Origin: Procambarus clarkii
Taxonomy: Eukaryota; Arthropoda; Malacostraca; Decapoda; Cambaridae
Assembly: GCF_040958095.1 (NCBI RefSeq)
Contig: NC_091160.1
Span: 40,672,825 to 40,736,824, forward strand
Direction of reading: 5' to 3'
DNA length: 64,000 nucleotides
Both the position numbers and the translations under genes were made by a program. The notes beneath the pieces are model-generated. The model made no database searches and was not told where the DNA came from. It worked only from the letters and a program-made list of their open reading frames with translations. This document shows, one piece after another, positions 50,310 through 63,894 of this stretch (position 1 is the first letter of the stretch; every line of letters begins with the position of its first letter).

Positions 50310-53300
50310 TCTCTAAGAGCCACTTGTGTGAGGCAGGGCTCTTAAGAGCCTCTTGTGTGAGGCAGGGGCTCTAAGAGCCACTTGTGTGAGGCGGAGCTCT
50401 AAGAACCCCTTGTGTGAGGCAGGGCTCTAAGAGCCACTTGTGTGAGGCAGGGCTCTTAAGAGCCACTTGTGTGAGGCAGGGCTCTAAGAGCCACTTGTGT
50501 GTGGCAGGGCTCTAAGAGCCACTTGTGTGAGGCAGGGCTCTGAGAGCCACTTGTGTGAGGCGGGGCTCTAAGAGCCACTTGTGTGAGGCGGGGCTCTAAG
50601 AGCCCACTTGTGTGAGGCAGGGCTCTAAGAGCCACTTGTGTGAGGCAGGGGCTCTAAGAGCCACTTGTGTGAGGCGGGGCTCTAAGAGCCACTTGTGTGA
50701 GGCAGGGCTCTAAGAGCCACTTGTGTGAGGCAGGGCTCCAAGAGCCACTTGAGTGAGGCGGGGCTCTTAAGAGCCACTTGTGTGAGGCGGGGCTCTAAGA
50801 GCCACTTGTGTGAGGCAGGGCTCTAAGGGCCACTTGTGTGAGGCGGGGCTCTAAGAGCCCACTTGTGTGAGGAAGGGCTCTAAGAGCCACTTGTGTGAGG
50901 CAAGGGCCTCTAAGAGCCACTTGTGTGTGGCAGGGCTCTAAGAGCCACTTGTGTGAGGCAGGGCTCTAAGAGCCACTTGTGTGAGGCGGGGCTCTAAGAG
51001 CCACTTGTGTGAGGCGGGGCTCTAAGAGCCACTTGTGTGAGGCAGGGCTCTGAGAGCCACTTGTGTGAGGCAGGGGCTCTAAGAGCCCACTTGTGTGAGG
51101 CAGGGCTCTAAGAGCCACTTGTGTGAGGGAGGGGCTCTAAGAGCCACTTGTGTGAGGCAGGGCTCTAAGAGCCACTTGTGTGAGGCAGGGGCTCTAAGAG
51201 CCGCTTGTGTGAGGCGGGGCTCTAAGAGCCACTTGTGTGAGGCAGGGCTCTAAGAGCCACTTGTGTGAGGCGGGGCTCTAAGAGCCACTTGTGTGAGGCG
51301 GGGCTCTTAAGAGCCACTTGTGTGAGGCAGGGCTCTGAGAGCCACTTGTGTGAGGCAGGGCTCTTAAGAGCCACTTGTGTGAGGCAGGGCTCTAAGAGCC
51401 ACTTGTGTGAGGCAGAGCTCTAAGAGCCACTAGTGTGAGGCAGGGCTCTTAAGAGCCACTTGTATAAGGCAGGGCTCTGAGAGCCACTTGTGTGAGGCGG
51501 GGCTCTAAGAGCCACTTGTGTGAGGCAGGGCTCTGAGAGCCACTTGTGTGAGGCGGGGCTCTAAGAGCCACTTGTGTGAGGCAGGGCTCCAAGAGCCACT
51601 TGTGTGAGGCAGGGCTCTGAGAGCCACTTGTGTGAGGCAGGGGCTCTAAGAGCCCACTTGTGTGAGGCAGGGGCTCTAAGAGCCACTTGTGTGAGGCAGG
51701 GGCTCTTAGAGCCACATGTGTGAGGCAGGGGCTCTAAGAGCCCCTTGTGTGAGGTGGGGCTCTAGGAGCCACTTGTGTGAGGCAGGGCTCTAAGAGCCAC
51801 TTGTGTGAGGCAGGGGCTCTAAGAGCCCACTTGTGTGAGGCAGGGGCTCTAAGAGCCACTTGTGTGAGGCAGGGGCTCTAAGAGCCACTTGTGTGAGGCA
51901 GGGGCTCTAAGAGCCACTTGTGTGAGGCAGGGGCTCTAAGAGCCACTTGTGTGAGGTGGGGCTCTTAAGAGCCACTTGTGTGAGGCAGGGCTCTAAGAGC
52001 CACTTGTGTGTGGCAGGGCTCTAAGAGCCACTTGTGTGAGGCAGGGCTCTGAGAGCCACTTGTGTGAGGCGGGGCTCTAAGAGCCACTTGTGTGAGGCGG
52101 GGCTCTAAGAGCCCACTTGTGTGAGGCAGGGCTCTAAGAGCCACTTGTGTGAGGCAGGGGCTCTAAGAGCCACTTGTGTGAGGCGGGGCTCTAAGAGCCA
52201 CTTGTGTGAGGCAGGGCTCTAAGAGCCACTTGTGTGAGGCGAGGCTCTAAGAGCCACTTGTGTGAGGCAGGGCTCCAAGAGCCACTTGAGTGAGGCGGGG
52301 CTCTTAAGAGCCACTTGTGTGAGGCGGGACTCTAAGAGCCACTTGTGTGAGGCAGGGCTCTAAGGGCCACTTGTGTGAGGCGGGGCTCTAAGAGCCCACT
52401 TGTGTGAGGAAGGGCTCTAAGAGCCACTTGTGTGAGGCAAGGGCCTCTAAGAGCCACTTGTGTGTGGCAGGGCTCTAAGAGCCACTTGTGTGAGGCAGGG
52501 CTCTAAGAGCCACTTGTGTGAGGCGGGGCTCTAAGAGCCACTTGTGTGAGGCGGGGCTCTAAGAGCCACTTGTGTGAGGCAGGGCTCTGAGAGCCACTTG
52601 TGTGAGGCAGGGGCTCAAAGAGCCCACTTGTGTGAGGCAGGGCTCTAAGAGCCACTTGTGTGAGGGAGGGGCTCTAAGAGCCACTTGTGTGAGGCAGGGC
52701 TCTAAGAGCCACTTGTGTGAGGCAGGGGCTCTAAGAGCCGCTTGTGTGAGGCGGGGCTCTAAGAGCCACTTGTGTGAGGCAGGGCTCTAAGAGCCACTTG
52801 TGTGAGGCGGGGCTCTAAGAGCCACTTGTGTGAGGCGGGGCTCTTAAGAGCCACTTGTGTGAGGCAGGGCTCTGAGAGCCACTTGTGTGAGGCAGGGCTC
52901 TTAAGAGCCACTTGTGTGAGGCAGGGCTCTAAGAGCCACTTGTGTGAGGCAGAGCTCTAAGAGCCACTAGTGTGAGGCAGGGCTCTTAAGAGCCACTTGT
53001 ATAAGGCAGGGCTCTGAGAGCCACTTGTGTGAGGCGGGGCTCTAAGAGCCACTTGTGTGAGGCAGGGCTCTGAGAGCCACTTGTGTGAGGCGGGGCTCTA
53101 AGAGCCCCTTGTGTGAGGTGGGGCTCTAAGGAGCCACTTGTGTGAGGCAGGGCTCTAAGAGCCACTTGTGTGAGGCAGGGGCTCTAAGAGGCCACTTGTG
53201 TGAGGCAGGGGCTCTAAGAGCCACTTGTGTGAGGCAGGGGCTCTAAGAGCCACTTGTGTGAGGCAGGGGCTCTAAGAGCCACTTGTGTGAGGCAGGGGCT

Positions 53301-55665
53301 CTAAGAGCCACTTGTGTGAGGTGGGGCTCTAAGAGCCTTTTGTGTGAGGCCGGGCTCTTAAGAGCCACTTGTGTGAGGCAGGGCTCTGAGAGCCACTTGT
53401 GTGAGCGGGGCTCTAAGAGCCACTTGTGTGAGGCAGGGCTCTAAGAGCCACTTGTGTGAGGCGGGGCTCTAAGAGCCACTTGTGTGAGGCGGGGCTCTAA
53501 GAGCCACTTGTGTGAGGCAGGGCTCTGAGAGCCACTTGTGTGAGGCAAGGGCTCTAAGAGCCCACTTGTGTGAGGCAGGGGCTCTAAGAGCCACTTGTGT
53601 GAGGCAGGGGCTCTAAGAGCCACTTGTGTGAGGCAGGGCTCTAAGAGCCACTTGTGTGAGGCGGGGCTCTAAGAGCCACTTGTGTGAAGCAGGGCTCTAA
53701 GAGCCACTTGTGTGAGGCAGGAGCTCTAAGAGCCACTTGTGTGAGGCGGGGCTCTAAGAGCCACTTGTGTGAGGCGCGGCTCTAAGAGCGACTTGTGTGA
53801 GGCAGGGCTCTAAGAGCCACTTGTGTGAGGCAGGGGCTCTAAGAGCCACTTGTGTGAGGCGGGGCTCTAAGAGCCACTTGTGTGAGGCAGGGGCTCTAAG
53901 AGCCACTTGTGTGAGGCGGGGCTTTAAGAGCCACTTGTGTGAGGCAGGGTTCTATGAGCCACTTGTGTGAGGCGGGGCTCTAAGAGCCACTTGTGTGAGG
54001 CAGGGCTCTAAGAGCCACTTGTGAGAGGCAGGGCTCTAAGGCCACTTGTGTGAGGCAGGGCTCTGAGAGCCACTTGTGTGAGGCAGGGCTCTAAGGCCAC
54101 TTGTGTGAGGCGGGGCTCTTAAGAGCCACTTGTGTGAGGCAGGGCTCAAAGGCCACTTGTGTGAGGCGGGGCTCTTAAGAGCCACTTGTGTGAGGCAGGG
54201 CTCTAAGGCCACTTGTGTGAGGCGGGGCTCTAAGAGCCACTTGTGTGAGGCAGGGCTCTGAGAGCCACTTGTGTGAGGCGGGGTTCTAAGAGCCACTTGT
54301 GTGAGGCGGGGCTCTAAGAGCCACTTGTGTGAGGCAGGGCTCTGAGAGCCACTTGTGTGAGGCAGGGCTCTGAGAGCCACTTGTGTGAGGCAGGGCTCTG
54401 AGAGCCACTTGTGTGAGGCAGGGCTCTAAGAGCCACTTGTGTGAGGCAGGGCTCTAAGAGCCACTTGTGTGAGGCGGAGCTCTAAGAGCCACTTGTGTGA
54501 GGCAGGGCTCTAAGAGCCACTTGTGTGAGGCGGGGCTCTAAGAGCCACTTGTGTGAGGCGGGGCTCTAAGGGCCACTTGTGTGAGGCAGGGGCTCTAAGA
54601 GCCACTTGTGTGAGGCAGGGGCTCTAAGAGCCACTTGTGTGAGGCGGGGCTCTAAGAGCCACTTGTGAGAGGCAGGGCTCTAAGAGCCACTTGTGTGAGG
54701 CAGGGCTCTAAGGGCCACTTGTGTGAGGCAGGGGCTCTAAGAGCTACTTGTGTGAGGCAGCCACTTGTGAGAGGCAGGGCTCTAAGAGCCACTTGTGTGA
54801 GGCAGGGCTCTAAGAGCCACTTGTGTGAGGCAGAGGCTCTAAGAGCCACTTGTGTGAGGCGGGGCTCTAAGAGCTACTTGTGTGAGGCAGGGCTCTAAGA
54901 GCCACTTGTGAGAGGCAGGGCTGTAAGAGCCACTTGTGTGAGGCGGGGCTCTAGAGCCACTTGTGAGAGGCAGGGCTGTAAGAGCCACTTGTGTGAGGCG
55001 GGGCTCTAGAGCCACTTGTGTGAGGCAGGGCTCTAAGAGCCACTTGTGTGAGGCAGGGCTCTGAGAGCCACTTGTGTGAAGCAGGGCTCTAAGAGCCACT
55101 TGTGTGAGGCAGGGGCTCTAAGAGCCACTTGTGTGAGACGGGGCTCTAAGAGCCACTTGTATGAGGCGGGGCTCTAGAGCCACTTGTGTGAGGCGGGGCT
55201 CTAGAGCCACTTGTGTGAGGCGGGGCTCTAGAGCCACTTGTGTGAGGCGGGGCTCTAGAGCCACTTGTGTGAGGCAGGGCTCTAAGAGCCACTTGTGTGA
55301 GGCAGGGCTCTAAGAGCCACTTGTGTGAGGCGGGGCTCTAGAGCCACTTGTGTGAGGCAGGGCTCTAAGAGCCACTTGTGTGAGGCAGGGCTCTAAGAGC
55401 CACTTGTGTGAGGCGGGGCTCTAGAGCCACTTGTGTGAGGCAGGGCTCTGAGAGCCACTTGTGTGAGGCAGGGCTCTGAGAGCCACTTGTGTGAGGCAGG
55501 GCTCTGAGAGCCACTTGTGTGAGGCAGGGCTCTGAGAGCCACTTGTGTGAGGCAGGGCTCTGAGAGCCACTTGTGTGAGGCAGGGCTCTGAGAGCCACTT
55601 GTGTGAGGCAGGGCTCTGAGAGCCACTTGTGTGAGGCAGGGCTCTAAGAGCCACTTGTGTGATGC
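50310..55665. repeat. 28-bp minisatellite array (about 190 units)
   Basis: The unit is gagccacttgtgtgaggcag followed by ggctctaa, with insertions of one or two bases (ggggctc, ttaag). Unrelated in sequence to the 28-bp array at 1-7829. A block of about 1.1 kb beginning near 50480 recurs at an offset of 1509 to 1537 bases, marked by rare variants (cttgagtgagg, gtgagggagg, ttgtataagg). Confidence 0.97.
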
Positions 55666-55841
55666 TGTTTTAATTACATCCCATAAGAGTCAGAAGGAAA
55701 AAAGAGACGGGAATTTCCGTGGTAAGAATTAGTGGGTGTTCAAGAAGACTGGTGAGTCCGGCCGCCTTTGTCAGAGTGAGCGGCGGCTGGCGTGCCTCTC
55801 TCACCCTTTGTGGTCCGCTGAATACCTCAGCCAGTTGGGCA

Positions 55842-57092
55842 TGGGTCGTGGGTCTCATGGTCCCATGGTGGGCCTCATGGTCCCATGGTGGGCCTCATGG
55901 TCCCATGGTGGGACTCATGGTCCCATGGGTCGTGGGACTCATGGTCCCATGGGTCGTGGGCCTCATGGTTCCATGGGTCGTGGGCCTCATGGTCCCATGG
56001 TGGGCCTCATGGTCCCATGGTGGGCCTCATGGTCCCATGAGTATTGGGCCTCATGGTCCCATGGTGGGCCTCATGGTCCCATGGTGGGACTCATGGTCCC
56101 ATGGGTAGTGGGCCTCATGGTCCCCTGAGTATTGGGCTTCATGGTCCCATGGGTAGTGGGCCTCATGGTCCCATGATGGGCCTCATGGTCCCCTGAGTAT
56201 TGGGCTTCATGGTCCCATGGGTAGTGGGCCTCATGGTCCCCTGAGTATTGGGCTTCATGGTCCCATGGGTCGTGGGCCTCATGGTCCCATGAGTATTGGG
56301 CCTCATGGTCCCATGGGTCGTGGGTCTCATGGTCCCATATGAGTATTGGGCTTCATGGTCCCATGGGTAGTGGGCCTCATGGTCCCATGAGTCGTGGGCC
56401 TCATGGTCCCATGGGTCGTGGGCCTCATGGTCCCATGGGTCGTGGGCCTCATGGTCCCATGGGTCGTGGGCCTCATGGTCCCATGGGTCGTGGGACTCAT
56501 GGTCCCATGGGTCGTGGGCCTCATGGTCCCATGGGTCGTGGGCCTCATGGTCCCATGGATCGTGGGCCTCATGGTCCCATGGATCGTGGGCCTCATGGTC
56601 CCATGGATCGTGGGCCTCATGGTCCCATGGTGGGCCTCATGGTCCCATGGGTCGTGGGCCTCATGGTCCCATGGGTCGTGGGACTCATTGTCCCATGGTG
56701 GGCCTCATGGTCCCATGGGTCGAGGGACTCATGGTCCCATGGGTCGTGGGCCTCATGGTCCCATGGGTCGAGGGACTCATGGTCCCATGGGTCGTGGGCC
56801 TCATGGTCCCATGGGTCGAGGGACTCATGGTCCCATGGGTCGAGGGACTCATGGTCCCATGGGTCGAGGGACTCATGGTCCCATGGGTCGAGGGACTCAT
56901 GGTCCCATGGGTCGAGGGACTCATGGTCCCATGGGTCGTGGGACTCATGGTCCCATGGGTCGAGGGACTCATGGTCCCATGGGTCGAGGGACTCATGGTC
57001 CCATGGGTCGAGGGACTCATGGTCCCATGGGTCGAGGGACTCATGGTCCCATGGGTCGAGGGACTCATGGTCCCATGGGTCGTGGGACTCAT
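55842..57092. repeat. 24-bp minisatellite array (about 55 units)
   Basis: Units read gtcgtgggcctcatggtccc followed by atgg. Short variants lack gtcgt (tggtgggcc). The right half is dominated by gtcgagggactcatgg. Since 24 is divisible by 3, frames stay open on both strands (HGPMGRG, SPTTHGTM), with no other coding sign. Confidence 0.96.
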
Positions 57093-57149
57093 GGGTTTTC
57101 AACTCACAAACTTCAAGTTGGAAACCCGACAGTTGGTTCACTTTCGGTA

Positions 57150-57395
57150 GAATACAACTGCTGTATGTATGTATGTATGGGTGTTTATGGTATAATACAA
57201 CTGCTATATGTATGGGTGTTTATGGTATAATACAACTGCTATATGTATGGGTGTTTATGGTATAATACAACTGCTATATGTATGGGTGTTTATGGTATAA
57301 TACAAATGCTGTATGTATGGGTGTATGGGTGTTTATGGTATAATACAGCTGTATGTATGGGTGTTTATGGTATAATACAGCTGCTGTATGTATGA
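57150..57395. repeat. 35-bp tandem repeat (about 6 units)
   Basis: Units contain tatgggtgtttatggtataa followed by tacaactgctatatg. The last unit runs straight into the PLE coding frame. Confidence 0.92.
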
Positions 57396-58466
57396 ATGGT
57401 TATGTATATTGGTTCAAAACAAAAACCAACTGTATACTGCCGTTATGTAGATGACATATTCGTAATAGTAAAAGACTCAGATGAACTAATTGACCTAAAA
57501 AGACACCTAGAGAGAGAGTCAGTACTCCGATTTACACATGAAAATAGTGAAAATAACAGTCTGCCATTCTTGGATGTACTAATAACAAAAACAGGAACCT
57601 CTTTAAGCACCAACGTATATACCAAGCCCACCAACATAGGATTATGCCTGAACGGTAGAAGTGAGTGCCCCCAAAGATACAAAGCCAGTGTTCTCAATGC
57701 TTATATTCGTCGAGCGCTTACCCACTACTCTGAATGGAGCAACGTGAGTAGAGAGTTTGAAAGAGTAACTCAGGTATTGGTGAACAACGGATATAGCAAC
57801 GCGGAAATAAACGCTGCTATAAGAAGACACTTGGACCGTTGGTATAATTCAGAACCTAGAACAGAAACCACAACACCCCCAATAAAATTATATTACAAAT
57901 CAACCATGCACAGTGAACATATAAAAGAGGAAAGAATAATGAAAGAAATAATCCGTAAAGGAGTAAAAAGCACTACTCCTAACCAAAACATAAACCTGAT
58001 AACATTCTACAAAACCAAGAAGACTTCCGAACTCCTTATCAAAAACAGCCCGAAGCCGACGGAGAACCCTCTACAGCAGTCAAGCGTTGTATACATGTAC
58101 ACTTGCCCCCACGAAGGATGTAACCTTCAATGTAAGTACATAGGTATGACGTCGACCAAGCTGACGAGGCGTTTGACATGCCATCTTCAATCTGGTGCCC
58201 CTAGGAATCACATGAGACAAGCCCATGACATTACTCTAACAAGAGAAATGTTGAACAAGAATACTTGCATAATAGACAAAACCCAAGATTCAAGAAGATT
58301 ACAAATTCTTGAGGCAATTCACATAAGAATGGAGCGACCTACCATGAACACCCAAATCACGGAACTATTTACTCTACCCACCATGAGAGTAAGGACAAGA
58401 CAAGAACATATCGATGCCAACACAGAAGACAATGTCCAACATAACAGGCCAATTACACTGGATTAA
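57396..58466 (+). CDS. Penelope-like element, second family, RT/GIY-YIG protein, 5'-truncated
   Basis: About 350 codons of PLE sequence from KQKPTVYCRYVDDIF to the stop at 58466; the first few codons belong to the neighbouring 35-bp repeat. RT motif C CRYVDDIF is near residue 18. The thumb has SLPFLDVLITKTGTSL and VYTKPTNIGLCLNGR. The GIY-YIG endonuclease is CKYIGMTSTKLTRRLTCHL near residue 248, preceded by CPHEGCNLQ. It aligns along its length with the 9827-10902 copy but at only about half identity, so it is a distinct family. There are no frameshifts. Missing the N-terminal half, it cannot act alone. Confidence 0.9.
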   Translation: MVMYIGSKQKPTVYCRYVDDIFVIVKDSDELIDLKRHLERESVLRFTHENSENNSLPFLDVLITKTGTSLSTNVYTKPTNIGLCLNGRSECPQRYKASVLNAYIRRALTHYSEWSNVSREFERVTQVLVNNGYSNAEINAAIRRHLDRWYNSEPRTETTTPPIKLYYKSTMHSEHIKEERIMKEIIRKGVKSTTPNQNINLITFYKTKKTSELLIKNSPKPTENPLQQSSVVYMYTCPHEGCNLQCKYIGMTSTKLTRRLTCHLQSGAPRNHMRQAHDITLTREMLNKNTCIIDKTQDSRRLQILEAIHIRMERPTMNTQITELFTLPTMRVRTRQEHIDANTEDNVQHNRPITLD

Positions 58467-59537
<1,071 letters not shown>

Positions 59538-59597
<60 letters not shown>

Positions 59598-59677
59598 ACA
59601 GCATATATATTCCACACTGCAGTCTACACTACAGTCTACAGTCTACCAGAATTAATCTTACTTTTTCGGTCATATTT

Positions 59678-59740
<63 letters not shown>

Positions 59741-59800
59741 ACAGCATATATTATGCATATATATTATTATATATATTATGCAACAGCTTATGTTGCTGTT
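59538..59800. repeat. Mosaic of (AT)n and tiny PLE scraps
   Basis: Between two (AT)n runs (about 59537-59594 and 59684-59737) sit ttccacactgcagtctacac (found at 10069-10090 in copy A), a repeated cagtctac, and the minus-oriented pLTR piece ttactttttcggtcatattt. The word gcaacag appears three times and forms an imperfect hairpin with gctgttgc at 59780-59803. Confidence 0.75.
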
Positions 59801-59801
59801 G

Positions 59802-60050
59802 CATAAGCAACAGGGCTCCATTAAGGAACATATAATCTCTTCCCACAAACAAACCATCACCAGAGAAATCTTAGCAAACAACACAGAAATCATCGATAGA
59901 TACAGTGATAGCAGACGGCTTGACGTCTGCGAGGTACTACACATCAGGAAGTCAACACCAGCAATCAACAGCCAATTAATACACAACTATATTCTACCCA
60001 CTTCAAGACTCCGCTCCAATATAGAAGCATCAAGAAATATGGACCAATAG
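59802..60050 (+). pseudogene. PLE first family, copy C: C-terminal fragment
   Basis: Encodes HKQQGSIKEHIISSHKQTI, then RRLDVCEVLHIRKSTP, and ends SNIEASRNMDQ with the stop at 60050. This is the distal part of the GIY-YIG region of the PLE protein. Its UTR and pLTR follow at 60051-60415, with the ATG at 60300 (MNFGELIFELPSTVKRNV) running to SVIFNNI and then (AT)n. Copies B and C are in opposite orientation and flank the mosaic. Confidence 0.85.
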
Positions 60051-60410
60051 GCTTTCTACAATTACTTCCATTCAATACCCATTGTTTCGTGTTCTGTCTT
60101 GTGTTTGAATTTAATACCCATTCAATACCCATTGTTGAAAGTTTGGTTTCACCTCATCCACCTCACCCAAATGTAGATATAAACTCGAAGATGTGTAAAG
60201 TCTATTCAGTTTCAGTTGTGTGTTTGTAAACTAAAGTCTTTGAAAATGTAATAAGTTTTACGAAACGCGCTCAAGTGTCGCGTCAGACTAGAAATAAAAA
60301 TGAATTTTGGAGAATTGATCTTTGAATTACCATCAACAGTGAAAAGAAATGTAAGAAAGATAGAGAAAATTCGTGTTAGAATTATTAATCTTACTTTTTC
60401 GGTCATATTT

Positions 60411-60412
<2 letters not shown>

Positions 60413-60465
<53 letters not shown>

Positions 60466-60531
60466 TATATATATATATTTATATATTATTATATTATATA
60501 TATATATATTATATATATTATATATTTATTC
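60413..60531. repeat. (AT)n and AT-rich degenerate tract
   Basis: Pure (AT)n to about 60457, then irregular tatatta-type sequence to 60531. Confidence 0.93.
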
Positions 60532-60532
60532 A

Positions 60533-61426
<894 letters not shown>

Positions 61427-61697
61427 CAACATGGCTGGGAACCCCAACATGGCTGGGAACACCAACATGGCTGGGAACCCCAACATGGCTGGGAACACCA
61501 ACATGGCTGGGAACCCCAACATGGCTGGGAACACCAACATGGCTGGGAACCCCAACATGGCTGGGAACACCAACATGGCTGGGAACCCCAACATGGCTGG
61601 GAACACCAACATGGCTGGGAACCCCAACATGGCTGGGAACACCAACATGGCTGGGAACCCCAACATGGCTGGGAACACCAACATGGCTGGGAACCCA
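61427..61697. repeat. 18-bp minisatellite inside the RNase H motif (15 units)
   Basis: Units alternate aacatggctgggaacccc and aacatggctgggaacacc, so the true period is 36 bp. On the minus strand each unit is one PSHVGV hexapeptide, in frame with the RNase H on both sides. Confidence 0.95.
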
Positions 61698-63314
61698 ACA
61701 AAACTCAACCGACTTAAATTTACTGGAGATAAGAAACAGCCAATGTTGACTCTCGATGACCACCGGGTGGACCGGATTACAGGACCCTAAAGCCATGAGG
61801 GCACTACGAGAGTCAACTACCACCACGAAGGAGGATTGACAACAAGAAAGCAGGAGACGAAGAACATAGAGAATAGCATAAAGTTCTGCTGAGAAGACGC
61901 TAGTCTCCGAAGTAAGGCGACACATATAAGTGTGGTCAGGAAAAACAACAGAGTAGCCCACACCGTCAGCAGACTTAGACCCGTCGGTGAAGATGGGAAC
62001 GGAGCGGGAGTGTGAAGAAAAGTGTTCAAGGAAGAGGCGTTTAAGAACTGTAGGAGGGGTAAAAGCTTTAGTGATGCGGGTCAGGGAAGTACAAAATTTA
62101 GGAAGGGGGGACCCTCCACGGGGGAAAAGACGGAACAATACAAGGAAAAACATCGGTAATATGAATCGAAAGAGAATCCTGTAAGCGAGATAACCGTACA
62201 GAAAGAGGGAGGTGGTGAAGAGGAACAGGAACTACAGGACGGGGAAATGTCAAAGCACGACAGAGGCGAGAGGAAGGATGTTGTAAGGACCGCGCAAGAT
62301 AGCGAAGACTAGCGATCACGGCGGTCCTGGAGAGACAGGAAGCCAGTGTCAACATACAAGCTGAGGACGGAAGTCGAACGGAAGGCACCAAAGCTGAGGC
62401 GCAACCCAGTATGGTGCAAAGCATTAAGACGGCGAAGAGTAGGAGATGCAGACGAGTAAGCAGGGCAACTATAATCGAGTTTTGACAGGACGAGAGAGGA
62501 GTTTAAAGAGAGGAGCGTGCGCCTATCCTCTCTCCAAGAAGTATGGGACAAAACCTTAAGGAGGGTAAGGGCCTTAGAGCATTCAACACGGAGGTAAGAG
62601 ACATGGGGCGACCAAGACAAACGAATGTCAAAGATTAGCCCCAAAAGCTTAGCGGAATCCCTGTACTCAATGGGATGACCATAAAGTGACAAAGAGGGAC
62701 GAAGAACGACCCGCTTCCGAGTAAAAGTCATGGCATAAGTCTTAGAAGTAGAGAACTTGAAGCCATGATCGGTGGCCCAAGACGACACAGCATCAATCCC
62801 AAGTTGAAGCTGCCGTTGAAGGAGAGGCGAAGCATCACCCTGACAGCAAAGAGTAAGATCATCAACATAGAGAGCGGAGAAGACACCAGAAGGAAGGGAG
62901 GAAAGAAGACCATTGAGGGCAACCAGAAAAATAGTAGCGCTCAGAAGACTACCCTGGGGCACACCTTCGTATTGCTGAAAAGAGGCAGAGAGAGTGGTAC
63001 CAAGGCGCACCCGAAAGGAACGACGAGAAAGAAAGCTGCGGAGAAAGAGGCAGATGACCACGAAGGCCAAGAGAACGAAGTTGGGAGAGAATATGATACT
63101 TCCTGGCAGTGTCGTAAGCCTTTTCCAGGTCAAAAAGGACGGCAACAACGGAGGTCTTCGCAGCAAATGCAGTACGAATATAGACCTCCAAGTTCACCAG
63201 GATATCAGTCGTGCTGCGGCATTTAGGTAATAGGACACCCAACAAGGGACAAGTTGCCGGTCTTGCAGGTGCCTCCCAAGGGTGCGTCGTGAGTATACGC
63301 CCCACAAACGCCAC

Positions 63315-63646
63315 CTTAAGAACCGTCAGTCCGTCGTGATCGGGGTTGAGTGAGAATGAAGGATTGACAATAAAAGCATCCCCTCGCGCGAGACGTTGGC
63401 TACTACAGTTCTACGGGTGAGAGAGTGTGCCTCCTCAAACACCCGGGCGTCATAACACAAGAAGTCTAAAAGAATAATCAAGACTGGGAAAAGGTCGGCG
63501 GGAATTGACGATTAGAAAGAGGATAAATGTAGAGGGGGGGGGGGGGAGAAAAATGAAACACAAGGAAAAGGAAAAGATATCCAGGACAATTGGAGAAGAC
63601 AGCAGCAGGAGCATAAGGCCCCAAAAGAACAGAGGACTGACCCATC
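63315..63646. other. Probable upstream LINE sequence, not recognised
   Basis: About 330 bases beyond the last recognisable RT codons on the minus strand. It holds a run of 14-15 Gs at about 63533-63546 and no clear domain. Confidence 0.4.
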
Positions 63647-63894
63647 TATCTTGAGGTTATCTTGAGATGATTTCGGGGCTTTAGTGTCCCCGCGGCCCGG
63701 GGACACTAAAGGCCTCCACCCCCAGGAAGCAGCCCGTGACAGCTGACTAACACTCGGGTACCTATTTTACTGCTAGGTAACAGGGGCATAGGGTGAAAGA
63801 AACTCTGCCCATTGTTTCTCGCCGGCGCCCGAGATCGAACCCGGGACCACAGGATCACAAGACCAGCGTGCCATCCGCTCGGCCGACCGGCTCC
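63647..63894 (-). mobile_element. tRNA-derived SINE, full length
   Basis: On the minus strand the element starts ggagccggtcggccgagcgg. The A-box-like cggccgagcgga is the complement of 63874-63885, and the B box ggttcgatctc is the complement of 63831-63841 (10 of 11). The body includes cgccggcgagaaacaatggg and cccctgttacctagcagtaa. The tail repeats aagataacctcaagata. I recognise this as a SINE type widespread in decapod genomes; the family name is not known to me. Confidence 0.78.
63680..63710. repeat. Perfect 12-bp hairpin within the SINE
   Basis: tttagtgtcccc at 63680-63691, a 7-base loop, and ggggacactaaa at 63699-63710. Confidence 0.93.

Noticed and set aside
55719-57265. Gly/His-rich frames (HGPMGRG) and Ser/Thr-rich minus-strand frames in the 24-bp array
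   Set aside because: The unit length is divisible by three, so frames remain open by construction. Nothing else supports coding.
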